DNA of 64,000 bases from FACHB-T130 sp042747725 (GTDB taxonomy: Bacteria > Cyanobacteriota > Cyanobacteriia > Cyanobacteriales > FACHB-T130): positions 1 through 64,000 of the forward strand of contig NZ_JBHZGO010000024.1 of NCBI RefSeq assembly GCF_042747725.1. The letters are read 5' to 3'. The position numbers and the translations under genes are program-made. The notes beneath the pieces were generated by a model, which worked only from the letters and a program-made list of their open reading frames with translations, did no database searches and had not been told where the DNA came from. Positions 36,820 through 45,190 of the stretch are shown here, piece after piece (position 1 is the first letter of the stretch; every line of letters starts with the position of its first letter).

Positions 36820-36849
36820 CGTAAAGGATAGAGTAAAGGTCAGGTTAAG
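36820..36849 (-). promoter_or_regulatory. candidate Pho box upstream of pstC
   Basis: On the minus strand three 8-mers stand at 11-bp spacing: CTTAACCT, CTTTACTC and CCTTTACG, each separated by 3 bp. Cyanobacterial SphR/PhoB boxes are direct repeats of about PyTTAAPyPy(T/A) at this spacing. The first repeat is perfect and the others degenerate. It lies about 140-170 bp before pstC. Confidence 0.6.
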
Positions 36850-36923
36850 GTATGGCTTTAGTTGTCTGCAAACCAAGTGATAAAATGCCATCGTTTCAAT
36901 AAATACGATCAAAAGGGTCGAAC

Positions 36924-38009
36924 GTGGTTCAAGCATCGGTGTCAAACGTGGATGTTAACAGCAAGTCTCAGGAGTCACTGCGGCAATGGCTGCAAAACCT
37001 GACCTCTCGGATTATTGCTGGTGAGCGGATTGGGAGAGCCGAAGCGATCGCTCTGTCCCAAATTGAAGGTGAAGAAAATATTTTGCTGCTATGCGAAGCA
37101 GCTGACAAAGTCCGTCAAGCTTGTTGCGGAAACATAGTCGATTTATGCAGCATTGTCAATGTAAAATCTGGTAATTGCTCGGAAAACTGCGGCTTCTGTT
37201 CCCAGTCTGCTCACCACCCCGGTCAAGACTCGCCAATTTATGGCTTGAAATCCACCCAGGAGATTCTTGCCCAAGCCAAAGCAGCTGAAGCAGCCGGGGC
37301 AAAGCGGTTTTGTTTAGTTTCTCAAGGACGCGGCATTAAGTACAACAGCCCCAAATCGACGGAATTTGCCCAAATTCTGGAAACGGTACGCCAAATTATT
37401 GCCGAAACCCAGATTAAACCTTGCTGTGCTTTGGGAGAAGTAACGCCGGAACAAGCCCAGGCGCTGGCTGAGGCTGGGGTAACGCGGTACAACCATAATT
37501 TAGAGGCATCGGAGAACTTCTTCGAGCAAATCGTGACAACTCATACTTGGCGCGATCGCGTTCAAACCATCCAAAATCTCAAAGCAGCGGGAATTCAAGC
37601 CTGCACTGGTGGAATTATGGGATTGGGCGAAAGCTGGGAAGACCGAGTGGATCTGGCGTTGGCGCTGCGGGAATTAGAAGTCGAATCCGTACCGCTGAAT
37701 TTATTAAATCCTAGGGAAGGGACACCCCTAAGCGATCGCCCGAAAATCGATCCTTATGAAGCCCTCAAAGCGATCGCCATTTTCCGCCTCATCCTGCCCG
37801 AACAAATTCTGCGCTACGCTGGCGGACGGGAAGCCGTGATGGGAGAACTCCAAGCAATGGGCTTCCAAGCAGGAATGAATGCCATGCTGATTGGACACTA
37901 CCTCACCACCATCGGACAACCGCCAGAGCAAGACCATGCTATGCTCGAATCCCTAGGGCTTACGGGCGGCGAAGCACCCATTCCCGGCGAATACGCTGCT
38001 AAGGTATGA
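36924..38009 (+). CDS. bioB: biotin synthase
   Basis: The 361-residue radical-SAM enzyme inserts sulfur into dethiobiotin. The SAM cluster motif CSENCGFC (CxxxCxxC) is at about residue 93-100. The conserved regions VDLCSIVNVKSGNCSEN, RYNHNLEAS and the C-terminal ILRYAGGREAVMGELQA are typical. The start is GTG at 36924. Downstream, after a 300-bp repeat tract, comes bioY, a biotin transporter, which supports the assignment. Confidence 0.96.
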   Translation: MVQASVSNVDVNSKSQESLRQWLQNLTSRIIAGERIGRAEAIALSQIEGEENILLLCEAADKVRQACCGNIVDLCSIVNVKSGNCSENCGFCSQSAHHPGQDSPIYGLKSTQEILAQAKAAEAAGAKRFCLVSQGRGIKYNSPKSTEFAQILETVRQIIAETQIKPCCALGEVTPEQAQALAEAGVTRYNHNLEASENFFEQIVTTHTWRDRVQTIQNLKAAGIQACTGGIMGLGESWEDRVDLALALRELEVESVPLNLLNPREGTPLSDRPKIDPYEALKAIAIFRLILPEQILRYAGGREAVMGELQAMGFQAGMNAMLIGHYLTTIGQPPEQDHAMLESLGLTGGEAPIPGEYAAKV

Positions 38010-38012
38010 GTG

Positions 38013-38093
38013 CTGAGGGCTGAGGACTGAGGACTGAGGACTGAGGACTGAGGACTGAGGACTGAGGACTGAGGACTGAGGACTGAGGACTGT
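38013..38093. repeat. heptamer tandem repeat (CTGAGGA) x about 11
   Basis: A nearly perfect run of the 7-mer CTGAGGA directly follows the bioB stop. It is a STRR tract of the kind known in filamentous cyanobacteria, and the length is likely variable. Confidence 0.9.
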
Positions 38094-38208
38094 AGGCGCT
38101 TCGCCTTCCCGAAGGGTGGACTGAGTGCTGAGGACTGTAGGCGCTTCGCCTTCCCGAAGGGTGGACTGAGGACTGTAGGCGCTTCGCCTTCCCGAAGGGT
38201 GGACTGAG
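38092..38208. repeat. three tandem copies of a hairpin-bearing repeat
   Basis: GTAGGCGCTTCGCC...CCCGAAGGGTGGA occurs three times (38092, 38137, 38175), each with a CCTTC/GAAGG hairpin and separated by CTGAG-type heptamer pieces. It looks as if the hairpin element entered the heptamer tract and was copied with it. Confidence 0.85.
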
Positions 38209-38311
38209 GACTGAGTAATCTTTCTCCCCTGCGCTCCGACGCCCCCTGCTGCTCTCCGACGCCCCTGCGCCCCTGCTCCCCCGCTCCTTTACTTCCCTGA
38301 CTTTTACCCTT

Positions 38312-38896
38312 GTGTTTGCTCCCACTGAACTACTGTGGGCCTTGATTGGCTTACTCCTGACGATTGGCGGTACGTTTCTGGAAGCGTATGTTCCCAACCT
38401 TCCTTGGAATTGGTCTGGGCAAGGGATTCAAACTCACTCGCTGGGCGTGACCTATCAAATTGGTGCCGTGCTGCTAGTTGGCTGTATGGGCGGTAAAAAT
38501 GCTGGCGCACTCTCTCAAATTGCTTACCTGGCGTTGGGTCTAACTCCTTGGTTTCCAGTCTTTTCCCAAGGCGGAGGTCTTGACTATCTCACAGAACCCA
38601 GCTTTGGCTACTTACTAGGCTTTATTCCGGGTGCGTGGATCTGTGGCTTAGTAGCTTTTAAGGCACCGCAGCGATTGGAGTCTTTGTCCTTCAGCTGTAT
38701 CTGTGGCTTGCTGGTCATCCATATCACTGGTTTGACTTATCTGATTGTGACCCATTTGTTGACCTTGGGAGCGGTATTACTGCCTTTATGGGAAGCGGTT
38801 TTGAAATACTCCGTCTATCCTTTGCCAGCCCAGATGGCAATCGTTTGTGCAGTGACAGTCTTGGCTTATTTCTTACGCCAGCTAATGCTTTATTAA
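38312..38896 (+). CDS. bioY: biotin transporter substrate-binding subunit
   Basis: The 194-residue hydrophobic protein has six membrane segments (LLWALIGLLLTIGGTFLEAY, IGAVLLVGCMGG, FGYLLGFIPGAWICGLVAF and others). The BioY signature region LTPWFPVFSQGGGLDYLTEP, then FGYLLGFIPG, is clear. BioY is the S component of ECF-type biotin uptake. The GTG at 38312 has no clear ribosome-binding site. Synteny with bioB supports the call. Confidence 0.92.
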   Translation: MFAPTELLWALIGLLLTIGGTFLEAYVPNLPWNWSGQGIQTHSLGVTYQIGAVLLVGCMGGKNAGALSQIAYLALGLTPWFPVFSQGGGLDYLTEPSFGYLLGFIPGAWICGLVAFKAPQRLESLSFSCICGLLVIHITGLTYLIVTHLLTLGAVLLPLWEAVLKYSVYPLPAQMAIVCAVTVLAYFLRQLMLY

Positions 38897-38983
38897 GTCG
38901 TTAGTCCGGTCATTAGTCAAGCGCTCGTTGGTCAAGCGGTCATGGGGTAGTGGATTGATAGTCTACCTATACTGATTACCAAA

Positions 38984-39099
38984 CAGGACTTACGCAAAGC
39001 TTATACCTATAGCGTTCTTGTCGGTTCAATCCCCCTGCGATAGCGAAGCGCCGACCTGTCGGTTCGCCCTCAGATGTCGCGCAAGTTGCGTAAGTCCTG
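38984..39099. mobile_element. 116-bp MITE with CAGGACTTACGCAA ends
   Basis: Terminal inverted repeats CAGGACTTACGCAA and TTGCGTAAGTCCTG bound a 116-bp non-coding element. TACCAAA lies directly outside both ends and looks like a 7-bp target duplication. A shorter relative starts at 39143. Confidence 0.85.
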
Positions 39100-39142
39100 T
39101 ACCAAAGAACGATTGACTAATCACTCATCACGAATAACTAAT

Positions 39143-39239
39143 CAGGACTTACGCAAAGCTTATACATATAGCATTTTTTCGGGTTCAATCCCCAGGGGGA
39201 TTGCGTCTTTCAGATGTCGCGCAAGTTGCGTAAGTCCTG
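39143..39239. mobile_element. 97-bp copy of the same MITE
   Basis: Same terminal repeats and shared interior (AAAGCTTATAC, GGTTCAATCCCC, TCAGATGTCGCGCAAG), with a deletion relative to the 38984 copy. CTAAT directly outside each end may be a target duplication. Confidence 0.85.
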
Positions 39240-39255
39240 CTAATGACTAATTACA

Positions 39256-39759
39256 ATGAATTTCAAAAATCACTTTTTTTGGCTCGCCGCTTTCGTTAGT
39301 CTGATTCTGGATCGGGTAACTAAATATTGGGTGGTGCAGAATTTTGTCTATAAAGAAACCTGGGCGCTGTGGTCTAATGTATTCCACTTTACCTATGAAT
39401 TGAACCCTGGGGCAGCTTTTAGCTGGTTTCAGGGAGGAGTTTGGTTGCCCTGGCTATCTTTAGGGGTGAGTCTATTCTTGATCGGATTCGCTTTAGTAAA
39501 CCCCCATTTGGATCGTTGGGAACAATTGGGCTGTGGCTTTATCTTAGGTGGAGCAGTGGGCAATGGAATTGACCGATTTTTCAACAGTTGCGTCATCAAT
39601 GACAAATTTTTCAACGGTTGCGTCGTTGATTTCTTGGATTTTCGGCTGATTCACTTTGCAGTATTTAATCTGGCAGATATGTTTATCAATGTGGGCATGG
39701 TGTGTTTGTTGATTGCCTGGTTTTGGAATCCATCCACCTCATCTGGCAGACCGCGATGA
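39256..39759 (+). CDS. lspA: lipoprotein signal peptidase (SPase II)
   Basis: The 167-residue four-helix membrane protease cleaves prolipoproteins before the lipidated Cys. Family blocks DRVTKYWVVQNF, LNPGAAFSWFQGG, VGNGIDRFF, VVDFLDF and VFNLADMFINVGMV are present. The catalytic Asp pair lies in VVDF and FNLAD. Between GNGIDR and VVDFLDF there is a 10-residue insertion that is a tandem duplication (FFNSCVINDK, FFNGCVVDFL), placed near the active site. Two MITE copies lie just upstream. Confidence 0.93.
   Translation: MNFKNHFFWLAAFVSLILDRVTKYWVVQNFVYKETWALWSNVFHFTYELNPGAAFSWFQGGVWLPWLSLGVSLFLIGFALVNPHLDRWEQLGCGFILGGAVGNGIDRFFNSCVINDKFFNGCVVDFLDFRLIHFAVFNLADMFINVGMVCLLIAWFWNPSTSSGRPR
39568..39628. 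repeat. 30-bp in-frame tandem duplication in lspA
   Basis: GATTTTTCAACAGTTGCGTC and AATTTTTCAACGGTTGCGTC are adjacent, 30 bp apart, and encode repeated FFNxCVx residues. The frame is kept. Confidence 0.8.
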
Positions 39760-39903
39760 AGAGATGAGGGGATGACTTGAAGAGGAAAGGAAAGTTGAAT
39801 TGTTCTCCCACTCTCCCACTCCCCCGCAACGTCTCCCTAGGCTTGCGATTAGAATGTTGAATACAAACCTCTTGCTTGTTGCATTAAGCCTTTTGCCTCT
39901 GAC

Positions 39904-42153
39904 ATGACCTCACCCCAACAACCGCCTAAAACCATCCTGGGTCAGCTAACTCAGGCAGTACAAACCATTCAAGCCAAGGTAAATTTTAATGCGCTGGCGC
40001 TGAAGCCCAATGCCAAGGTGCCGGAACTTTGGGTGCAGGATGCCGGTGCTGCTAAGGCAGAGGTTTATCCACTATTGGGAGAAAGATACCTACTCGGACG
40101 CAGTTCTAAATCTTGCGAGATTGTGGTGCGGAACCCTGTTGTCAGTCAGATTCATCTTTCATTAAACCGAGAAGGACGGCGCGGGCATTCCTTTGTGATC
40201 AAGGATGAAGGCTCCACCAATGGCATCTACCGAGGGAGACGGCGGCTGAATAGCTTCACGCTACGTCACGGGGATATCCTCACCCTGGGACCGCCAGAAT
40301 TAGCGGATGCGGTTCGGCTTCAGTACCACAATCCGCCTCCTTGGTACGTGCTGGCGACTCGTTACGCCCTCTATGGGGTGGGTGGACTGACCAGTTTATT
40401 GGCATTGTGGATTCTTTTTGAGTGGCGCAATATCCCGATTCGACCTTTGCCCGCTGGCGTACAAGGGCCAGTAGTGATTAATTCTGATGATGGGACGCCG
40501 TTACAGCGTCCCAGAACGGTGGCGCACCGGGAACTGAGGCAATTATCAGATTTTTCTAAGTATCTGCCTCAAGCGGTGATTGCATCGGAAGACAGCCGCT
40601 ATTACTGGCACTTTGGGGTCGATCCTTTTGGCACGCTGCGGGCGGTGGTGGTGAATGTCAAGGGAGGCGGAATTCGTCAAGGCGGTAGTACAATTACGCA
40701 ACAGTTGGCGCGGAGTTTGTTTCGGGAGTATGTGGGGACAGAAGATAGTGCGGGGCGGAAAATCCGGGAGGCGATCGTCGCTCTGAAGCTGGAGACGTTC
40801 TACAGTAAGAACGAGCTGATGCGGAATTATCTGAACCGCATCTACCTGGGTGTTGGTGCTAACGGGTTTGAGGATGCGGCTCAGTTTTATTTCGACAAAT
40901 CTGCCAGAGATTTAAATATTTCCGAAGCGGCGACGCTGGTGGCGATTTTGCCAGCACCGAATAATTTTAATCCGATTCGGGATTATAAAACGGCGATTGG
41001 ACTGCGCGATCGCATTATTAACCGCATGGCAAATTTGGGGTTTATCAGTGCGGAAGAAGCTCAACGATCGAGGCGATCGCGTATTGACGTTAGCCCCAAA
41101 GCCAGAGAAGCTTTGGCTAGCATCAAGGCACCCTATTTTTATAGCTACGTTTTCAACGAACTCCAAGTCTTGTTGGGAGAGCAACTGGCAAAAGAAGGCA
41201 ATTTTTTTGTCGAAACCAATCTGGATCTGGAGACTCAGCAGAAGGCGGAAACTGCCCTCCGCAACGGAGTCAATACCAGTGGGGGAACTTACGGGTTCTC
41301 TGAGGGAGCGATTGTGACTCTCGACTCCAGCAACGGGTCAATTCGCGCTTTGGTCGGTGGCACAGATTATCAAAAAAGTCAATTTAATCGCGCCACTCAA
41401 GCCAAGCGACAGCCCGGATCGACTTTCAAAATCTTTAGCTACGCCTCAGCACTAGAACAGGGGATTTCGCCGGGAAAGTTTTATTCCTGCGCCCCTGTAG
41501 TGTGGCAGAATCAACGCTTTCGGGGGTGCGAAAGAGTTGGGGGTAGCGGGACGGATATGTACACCGGGCTTGCTCAGTCTGAGAATGCGATCGCGCTGCG
41601 GGTGGCGCAGGATGTCGGTTTAAATAAAGTGGTAGATATGGCTCGGCGGCTGGGCATCACAACGCCCCTCAATCCAGTTCCTGGCTTAGTGTTGGGGCAA
41701 AGCGAAACCACTGTCTTGGAGATGACGGGGGCTTTTGGTGCCTTGGAAAATGGCGGCGTCTGGAATCGCGCCCACGCCATTCAGCGGATTCGAGACAGCA
41801 GCGATTGCCAAGATTTCAATAATCCGCAAACCTGCCGGGTGATTTACTCCTTCGAGGAGGAAGCAGGGGCAACGAAGCGGGTGCTGCCACAGGGAGTGGC
41901 AGATACCATGACGGATCTGCTTCGGGGCGCGGTGCGAGGCGGGACGGCACGGGCGGCGGCGATTGGCTTCGGAGAGGCGGGTAAAACGGGCACTACGAAT
42001 AGCGGTGTTGACTTGTGGTTTATCGGCTATATTCCCAGTCGGGATCTCGTCACCGGCATCTGGCTGGGAAATGACAACAACACGCCGACACGAGGGAGTA
42101 GCGGGCAAGCGGCTCAGCTTTGGGCAAACTATATGCGGCAAGTGGTGCGTTAA
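39904..42153 (+). CDS. FHA-domain class A penicillin-binding protein (PBP1A-like)
   Basis: The 749-residue bifunctional enzyme polymerises and cross-links peptidoglycan. Order: FHA domain (residues 55-145; LLGRSSKSCEIVVRNPVVSQ, DEGSTNGIYRGRR), one membrane segment (about 155-178), GT51 transglycosylase (205-385; SEDSRYYWHFGVDP with catalytic Glu, RQGGSTITQQLAR) and transpeptidase (445-740; RQPGSTFK with catalytic Ser, SEN motif in AQSENAIA, and KTGTT). The FHA domain suggests control by Ser/Thr phosphorylation, a combination found in cyanobacterial PBPs. Complete and intact. Confidence 0.94.
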   Translation: MTSPQQPPKTILGQLTQAVQTIQAKVNFNALALKPNAKVPELWVQDAGAAKAEVYPLLGERYLLGRSSKSCEIVVRNPVVSQIHLSLNREGRRGHSFVIKDEGSTNGIYRGRRRLNSFTLRHGDILTLGPPELADAVRLQYHNPPPWYVLATRYALYGVGGLTSLLALWILFEWRNIPIRPLPAGVQGPVVINSDDGTPLQRPRTVAHRELRQLSDFSKYLPQAVIASEDSRYYWHFGVDPFGTLRAVVVNVKGGGIRQGGSTITQQLARSLFREYVGTEDSAGRKIREAIVALKLETFYSKNELMRNYLNRIYLGVGANGFEDAAQFYFDKSARDLNISEAATLVAILPAPNNFNPIRDYKTAIGLRDRIINRMANLGFISAEEAQRSRRSRIDVSPKAREALASIKAPYFYSYVFNELQVLLGEQLAKEGNFFVETNLDLETQQKAETALRNGVNTSGGTYGFSEGAIVTLDSSNGSIRALVGGTDYQKSQFNRATQAKRQPGSTFKIFSYASALEQGISPGKFYSCAPVVWQNQRFRGCERVGGSGTDMYTGLAQSENAIALRVAQDVGLNKVVDMARRLGITTPLNPVPGLVLGQSETTVLEMTGAFGALENGGVWNRAHAIQRIRDSSDCQDFNNPQTCRVIYSFEEEAGATKRVLPQGVADTMTDLLRGAVRGGTARAAAIGFGEAGKTGTTNSGVDLWFIGYIPSRDLVTGIWLGNDNNTPTRGSSGQAAQLWANYMRQVVR

Positions 42154-42233
42154 ACAAGCTGTGGCGATTAGCGATCGCGGCTATACAAACGAAGCTTGCT
42201 AGGCAGCGGGCTAAGATGATTGAACTGTTTGAG

Positions 42234-42461
42234 CTACGCGAAGCTAGCTACTTCTACGGGACGTTCAACAGCCAAGCTTTTACGGTGGAGTTTAATCCGC
42301 TCGATTTCGTGAAGTGTCTGTGCTGTCAGGTAACTTTCACCGCAATGAGGGCAACTAACTACTGGAATATTCTCTATCACCAGTAAGTCTTTACCTTTGC
42401 CATAAGTCCTAGCAATTCTGCGGATTCGTACACCCTCTTGTCCACAAATATCGCACAACAT
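42234..42461 (-). CDS. YgiT-type zinc-finger (MqsA-like) antitoxin
   Basis: The 75-residue protein has two CxxC pairs (CDIC at residue 3 and CPHC at 37), the YgiT zinc-finger pattern, and the family-typical GESYLTAQTLHEIERI helix. Members are antitoxins encoded just after a toxin gene (MqsR or DUF4258 type). The frame 18 bp upstream is broken, so the toxin seems lost. The C-terminal HTH of full MqsA is absent, as in the short YgiT class. Confidence 0.82.
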   Translation of the reverse strand: MLCDICGQEGVRIRRIARTYGKGKDLLVIENIPVVSCPHCGESYLTAQTLHEIERIKLHRKSLAVERPVEVASFA

Positions 42462-42478
42462 TTGGCTTTTTCCTAATA

Positions 42479-42685
42479 TTAGGGTACATATACAGTAATA
42501 ATAACGACCTTGCCAGCTAAACTCAGTTTGGCGATAATTTCGACTTCCCCACCGTCAACGGTTTCGCCACTGTGCTTTTGGGCGATCGCGTGGTCAACTT
42601 CGTGGGGAAAAAGGCGATCGCCCACTTGTGCCAGTTGCTCTGATAGTGCTTCGGGTACTTCGAGGGAATTCTTGGTACGGTCGCT
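42479..42685 (-). pseudogene. frameshifted small ORF upstream of the YgiT antitoxin
   Basis: One frame reads TVPRI and, after a shift, another gives LEVPEALSEQLAQVGDRL and continues to KVVIITVYVP before a stop. The front matches the fragment at 50270-50378 (TVPRITIEVPEKLSEQLAQ). Its tail resembles the end of toxin partners of YgiT proteins, but weakly. It is best described as a broken or chimeric toxin/antitoxin gene. Just beyond, at 42735-42775, a short stretch matches LKDILQQQ coding sequence of the STAND gene at 43521. Confidence 0.6.
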
Positions 42686-42822
42686 CTCTACTGGTGTAGG
42701 ATCTTTTCAGAATTCTATCTGTGTCCCTGCGATCGCACTGCTGCTGTAAAATATCTTTCAAATCTCCTAATCGCAATAGCTATTTCAGTTACACTCAACA
42801 ATTTTCAGGAATTGAAATACAA

Positions 42823-43419
42823 TCAACCAATTTGCCGCATCCCATTAATAAACTCAGTCCTCGCTGCCAAAATATCAGACATTTGCACGCAGCGCCCTAG
42901 CAAAGCAATATCTAAATCTGGCAAAAATTCACTCCTGGAAATTTGCTCATAATTATGTTCGCGCAGTCGATAAAGCACAAGCTGGTTATTTTCCCAAAAC
43001 CAGACTTCAGCAATTTTCAACCGCTTGTACTTTTCTAGTTTATCTATGCCGCCGCTGGTAATAGTGACTTCAATTGCCAAATCTGGATGTTCTTTTTTCT
43101 CCCCTAAATAGTAAGATTCATCCGGCTCAAATGACACATCTTTGCTCTTGTCCCTGCGAGTTGCACTCCCTACCGGAATAAATTTCATTTCTTTCTCAAA
43201 CAAGTAAAGTTCTATAAATATAGCCAAAACACTCTTTATCTGTTCGTGGTATTCCCCCAGTGTCATAAACTCCACACACCCATCTAAATAAGTAATTCGC
43301 ACAGGCGCATCTGCGGTTAATGATTCTATCGCCTCAAATTGCTCCCAAGTATAATAACCTGGTAAAGTAAATCGCTGTTCTTTAACAGTTGTTATTGCTT
43401 CTGAAGCTTGTAATATCAT
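42823..43419 (-). CDS. Uma2-family (DUF820) putative endonuclease
   Basis: The 198-residue protein fits Uma2, a PD-(D/E)XK-like family greatly expanded in cyanobacteria. Visible: YYTWEQFEAIESL, ITYLDGCVEFMTLGEYHEQI, then PDLAIEV (putative metal-binding Asp/Glu) and KLEKYKRLKIAEVWFW with the conserved Lys. Its biological role is unresolved in the family; members are often mobile. Complete length. Confidence 0.9.
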   Translation of the reverse strand: MILQASEAITTVKEQRFTLPGYYTWEQFEAIESLTADAPVRITYLDGCVEFMTLGEYHEQIKSVLAIFIELYLFEKEMKFIPVGSATRRDKSKDVSFEPDESYYLGEKKEHPDLAIEVTITSGGIDKLEKYKRLKIAEVWFWENNQLVLYRLREHNYEQISRSEFLPDLDIALLGRCVQMSDILAARTEFINGMRQIG

Positions 43420-43520
43420 GGGCGTAATGCTTTACTAAAAATGAGTAGCTATTATCTAGTATAAAGATAGGCAGGGGCTACCGATCAAAGTTAATTTTAT
43501 AGTTTAATATTTCTGGATAA

Positions 43521-44861
43521 TTATTTGATATACTGCCTCAGTACAGGTGGTATAGTGTAAAAGCTTCCTTGTTGTTCTATCAAGCAGCGCCGAGATAAAG
43601 AGTGCAGCGCGTTTAGTAAATCTGACGCTGGAATTGTGCCATTTCCTAGCAATTTTGCCAGATTGACTGCTGAGCTTTCTTTAGCCAACAAGGACATAAC
43701 TTGTTTTTCTATTTCGGATAAGCGGCTAAACTGTTGCTGTAGAATATCTTTCAAATCTTCTGGCAATAATATCGTATCATTTGGTAATAAACCAGTCGCA
43801 CCTCCTCCCAACTCTTGAATCAGAGCCGCCACGCTTTTTAACCATAAAGGGTTGCCTTGGTAGCGGTGAATGAATGCCTCCAAATTATCAATTTCTTCTA
43901 ACCCGTAATCTCTCAGGATTTCCCGTCCAGATGCAATATCTAAACCTGTAAGTTGTAAGGTACGAATAGGATTATTTTGGCTTTTAACTTGAGTCACTTC
44001 TCTCGGTTGTTCCCAACCGATTAACAAAAAGCAACTTTGATGGGATAATTTTTCTATCTGTTTGAACAAAGAGCGATAGTCTTCGTATTCTGGTTTATAC
44101 TTTCCTGCCAATTCACCGCTACTGAAAAGGTTGTGAATGTCATCTAAGACGACTAAACAGCGATGCTTTTGCAAATACTTAATCAGCGGTAATGATTTCT
44201 GGTTAGTTGCAGGTGAATCTTGATTTTCAGACTGGGAAAAAAGCTGTATCAGTTTATCTTGAAATTCAGCTAGGGTGGGTGATGCCTCTAGACTGCACCA
44301 AATTACATACTCAAACTCATTTTTTATTTGTTGAACGAGTTGCACTGCTAATGTTGTTTTGCCGATACCGCTGATGCCTGTGAGTGCTATTAGGCGGCAG
44401 CGTTGTTGTAAAATCCATGTAGTGAGGATGTCGAGTTCGGGAGTGCGCTCATAGAAAGCACCCAACTCTGGCATCTCGCTTAAATCTTGATACAGAGTTT
44501 GAGTTTGTTTTGTGTTAGATGTTTTCTCATTATGTGAGTTTGGTATATCTGGCGAGTTTATACTTTCTCCACACAGGTTAAAACTACCGCTCACTACAAC
44601 GTCTTGTGCAAAGTTTAAAACATTAGATATTTGCAACCTCTCCATTGCTGCTCTAAAATTCGATTTACTGACATCTTCCCCTAACTCTTCTGAAAGTTTC
44701 CGCCATAACTTTGAGCCAACATCTCTAACATAACTCTCGTTACAGTGAATCTCCTCGGCAATTTGGGTGTATTTCTCACCTTGCATGGTTCCCCGCAGAA
44801 TCGCCTCTTGCAAGTCATCAAGGTGCTGACCCGTTTTGGCAAACACCAGATCGTCAGCCAT
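43521..44861 (-). CDS. STAND NTPase (vMAP-type HTH + NB-ARC) without sensor repeats
   Basis: The start at 44861 (MADDLVFAKTG) has AAGGAAG suitably spaced; an ATG eight codons upstream does not. Residues 1-85 are a vMAP-like HTH (YTQIAEEIHCNESYVRDVGSK, closely parallel to the 12741 gene). NB-ARC follows with Walker A GISGIGKTTL (about residue 162), Walker B CLVVLDDI and GNPLWLKSVAALI. It ends after a winged-helix segment (IPPVLRQYIK). No WD40 or TPR sensor follows. A set of 10-bp direct repeats sits in its upstream region. Function in signalling or immunity is inferred from the STAND class. Confidence 0.85.
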   Translation of the reverse strand: MADDLVFAKTGQHLDDLQEAILRGTMQGEKYTQIAEEIHCNESYVRDVGSKLWRKLSEELGEDVSKSNFRAAMERLQISNVLNFAQDVVVSGSFNLCGESINSPDIPNSHNEKTSNTKQTQTLYQDLSEMPELGAFYERTPELDILTTWILQQRCRLIALTGISGIGKTTLAVQLVQQIKNEFEYVIWCSLEASPTLAEFQDKLIQLFSQSENQDSPATNQKSLPLIKYLQKHRCLVVLDDIHNLFSSGELAGKYKPEYEDYRSLFKQIEKLSHQSCFLLIGWEQPREVTQVKSQNNPIRTLQLTGLDIASGREILRDYGLEEIDNLEAFIHRYQGNPLWLKSVAALIQELGGGATGLLPNDTILLPEDLKDILQQQFSRLSEIEKQVMSLLAKESSAVNLAKLLGNGTIPASDLLNALHSLSRRCLIEQQGSFYTIPPVLRQYIK

Positions 44862-44920
44862 TTTTAACACTTCCTTAAGATTCATGCAGTATCGCAGATG
44901 TTGTGATTTTCCGTATTCTA

Positions 44921-44970
44921 CCTAACGTTTTCCAACATTTTCTGGCATTTACCAACATTTTTCACATAAA
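44921..44970. promoter_or_regulatory. 10-bp-period direct repeats upstream of the STAND gene
   Basis: Consecutive 10-mers read CCTAACGTTT, TCCAACATTT, TCTGGCATTT, ACCAACATTT and TTCACATAAA, i.e. four or five units of about NCCAACATTT in helical phase, 60-110 bp upstream of the start codon. The spacing suits cooperative binding of a dimeric or oligomeric regulator, possibly the HTH of the STAND protein itself (inference). Confidence 0.5.
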
Positions 44971-45190
44971 GCGAGTTTGAGCAGCAGACAAAAGTGCCAA
45001 CAAAATTGAACATTCTTTGACTAGACAAAGCTTGGATTTATAGGGAATGATTGGAGAGGTATTAAAGCGTAAAGTTAGGGATTGAACGCTTGCCGTTTTA
45101 TACTCTGTAATTGCGTGTTAAACCGCAACTTTGGTCTAATTAATAGTTAGATTCCTTTGACACTTGAATTTCTAAATGGAGGACAAAATT

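Noticed and set aside
38013..38208. Possible CRISPR or minisatellite gene
   Set aside because: Heptamer tract and three hairpin units without spacers; an STRR-type repeat explains it.
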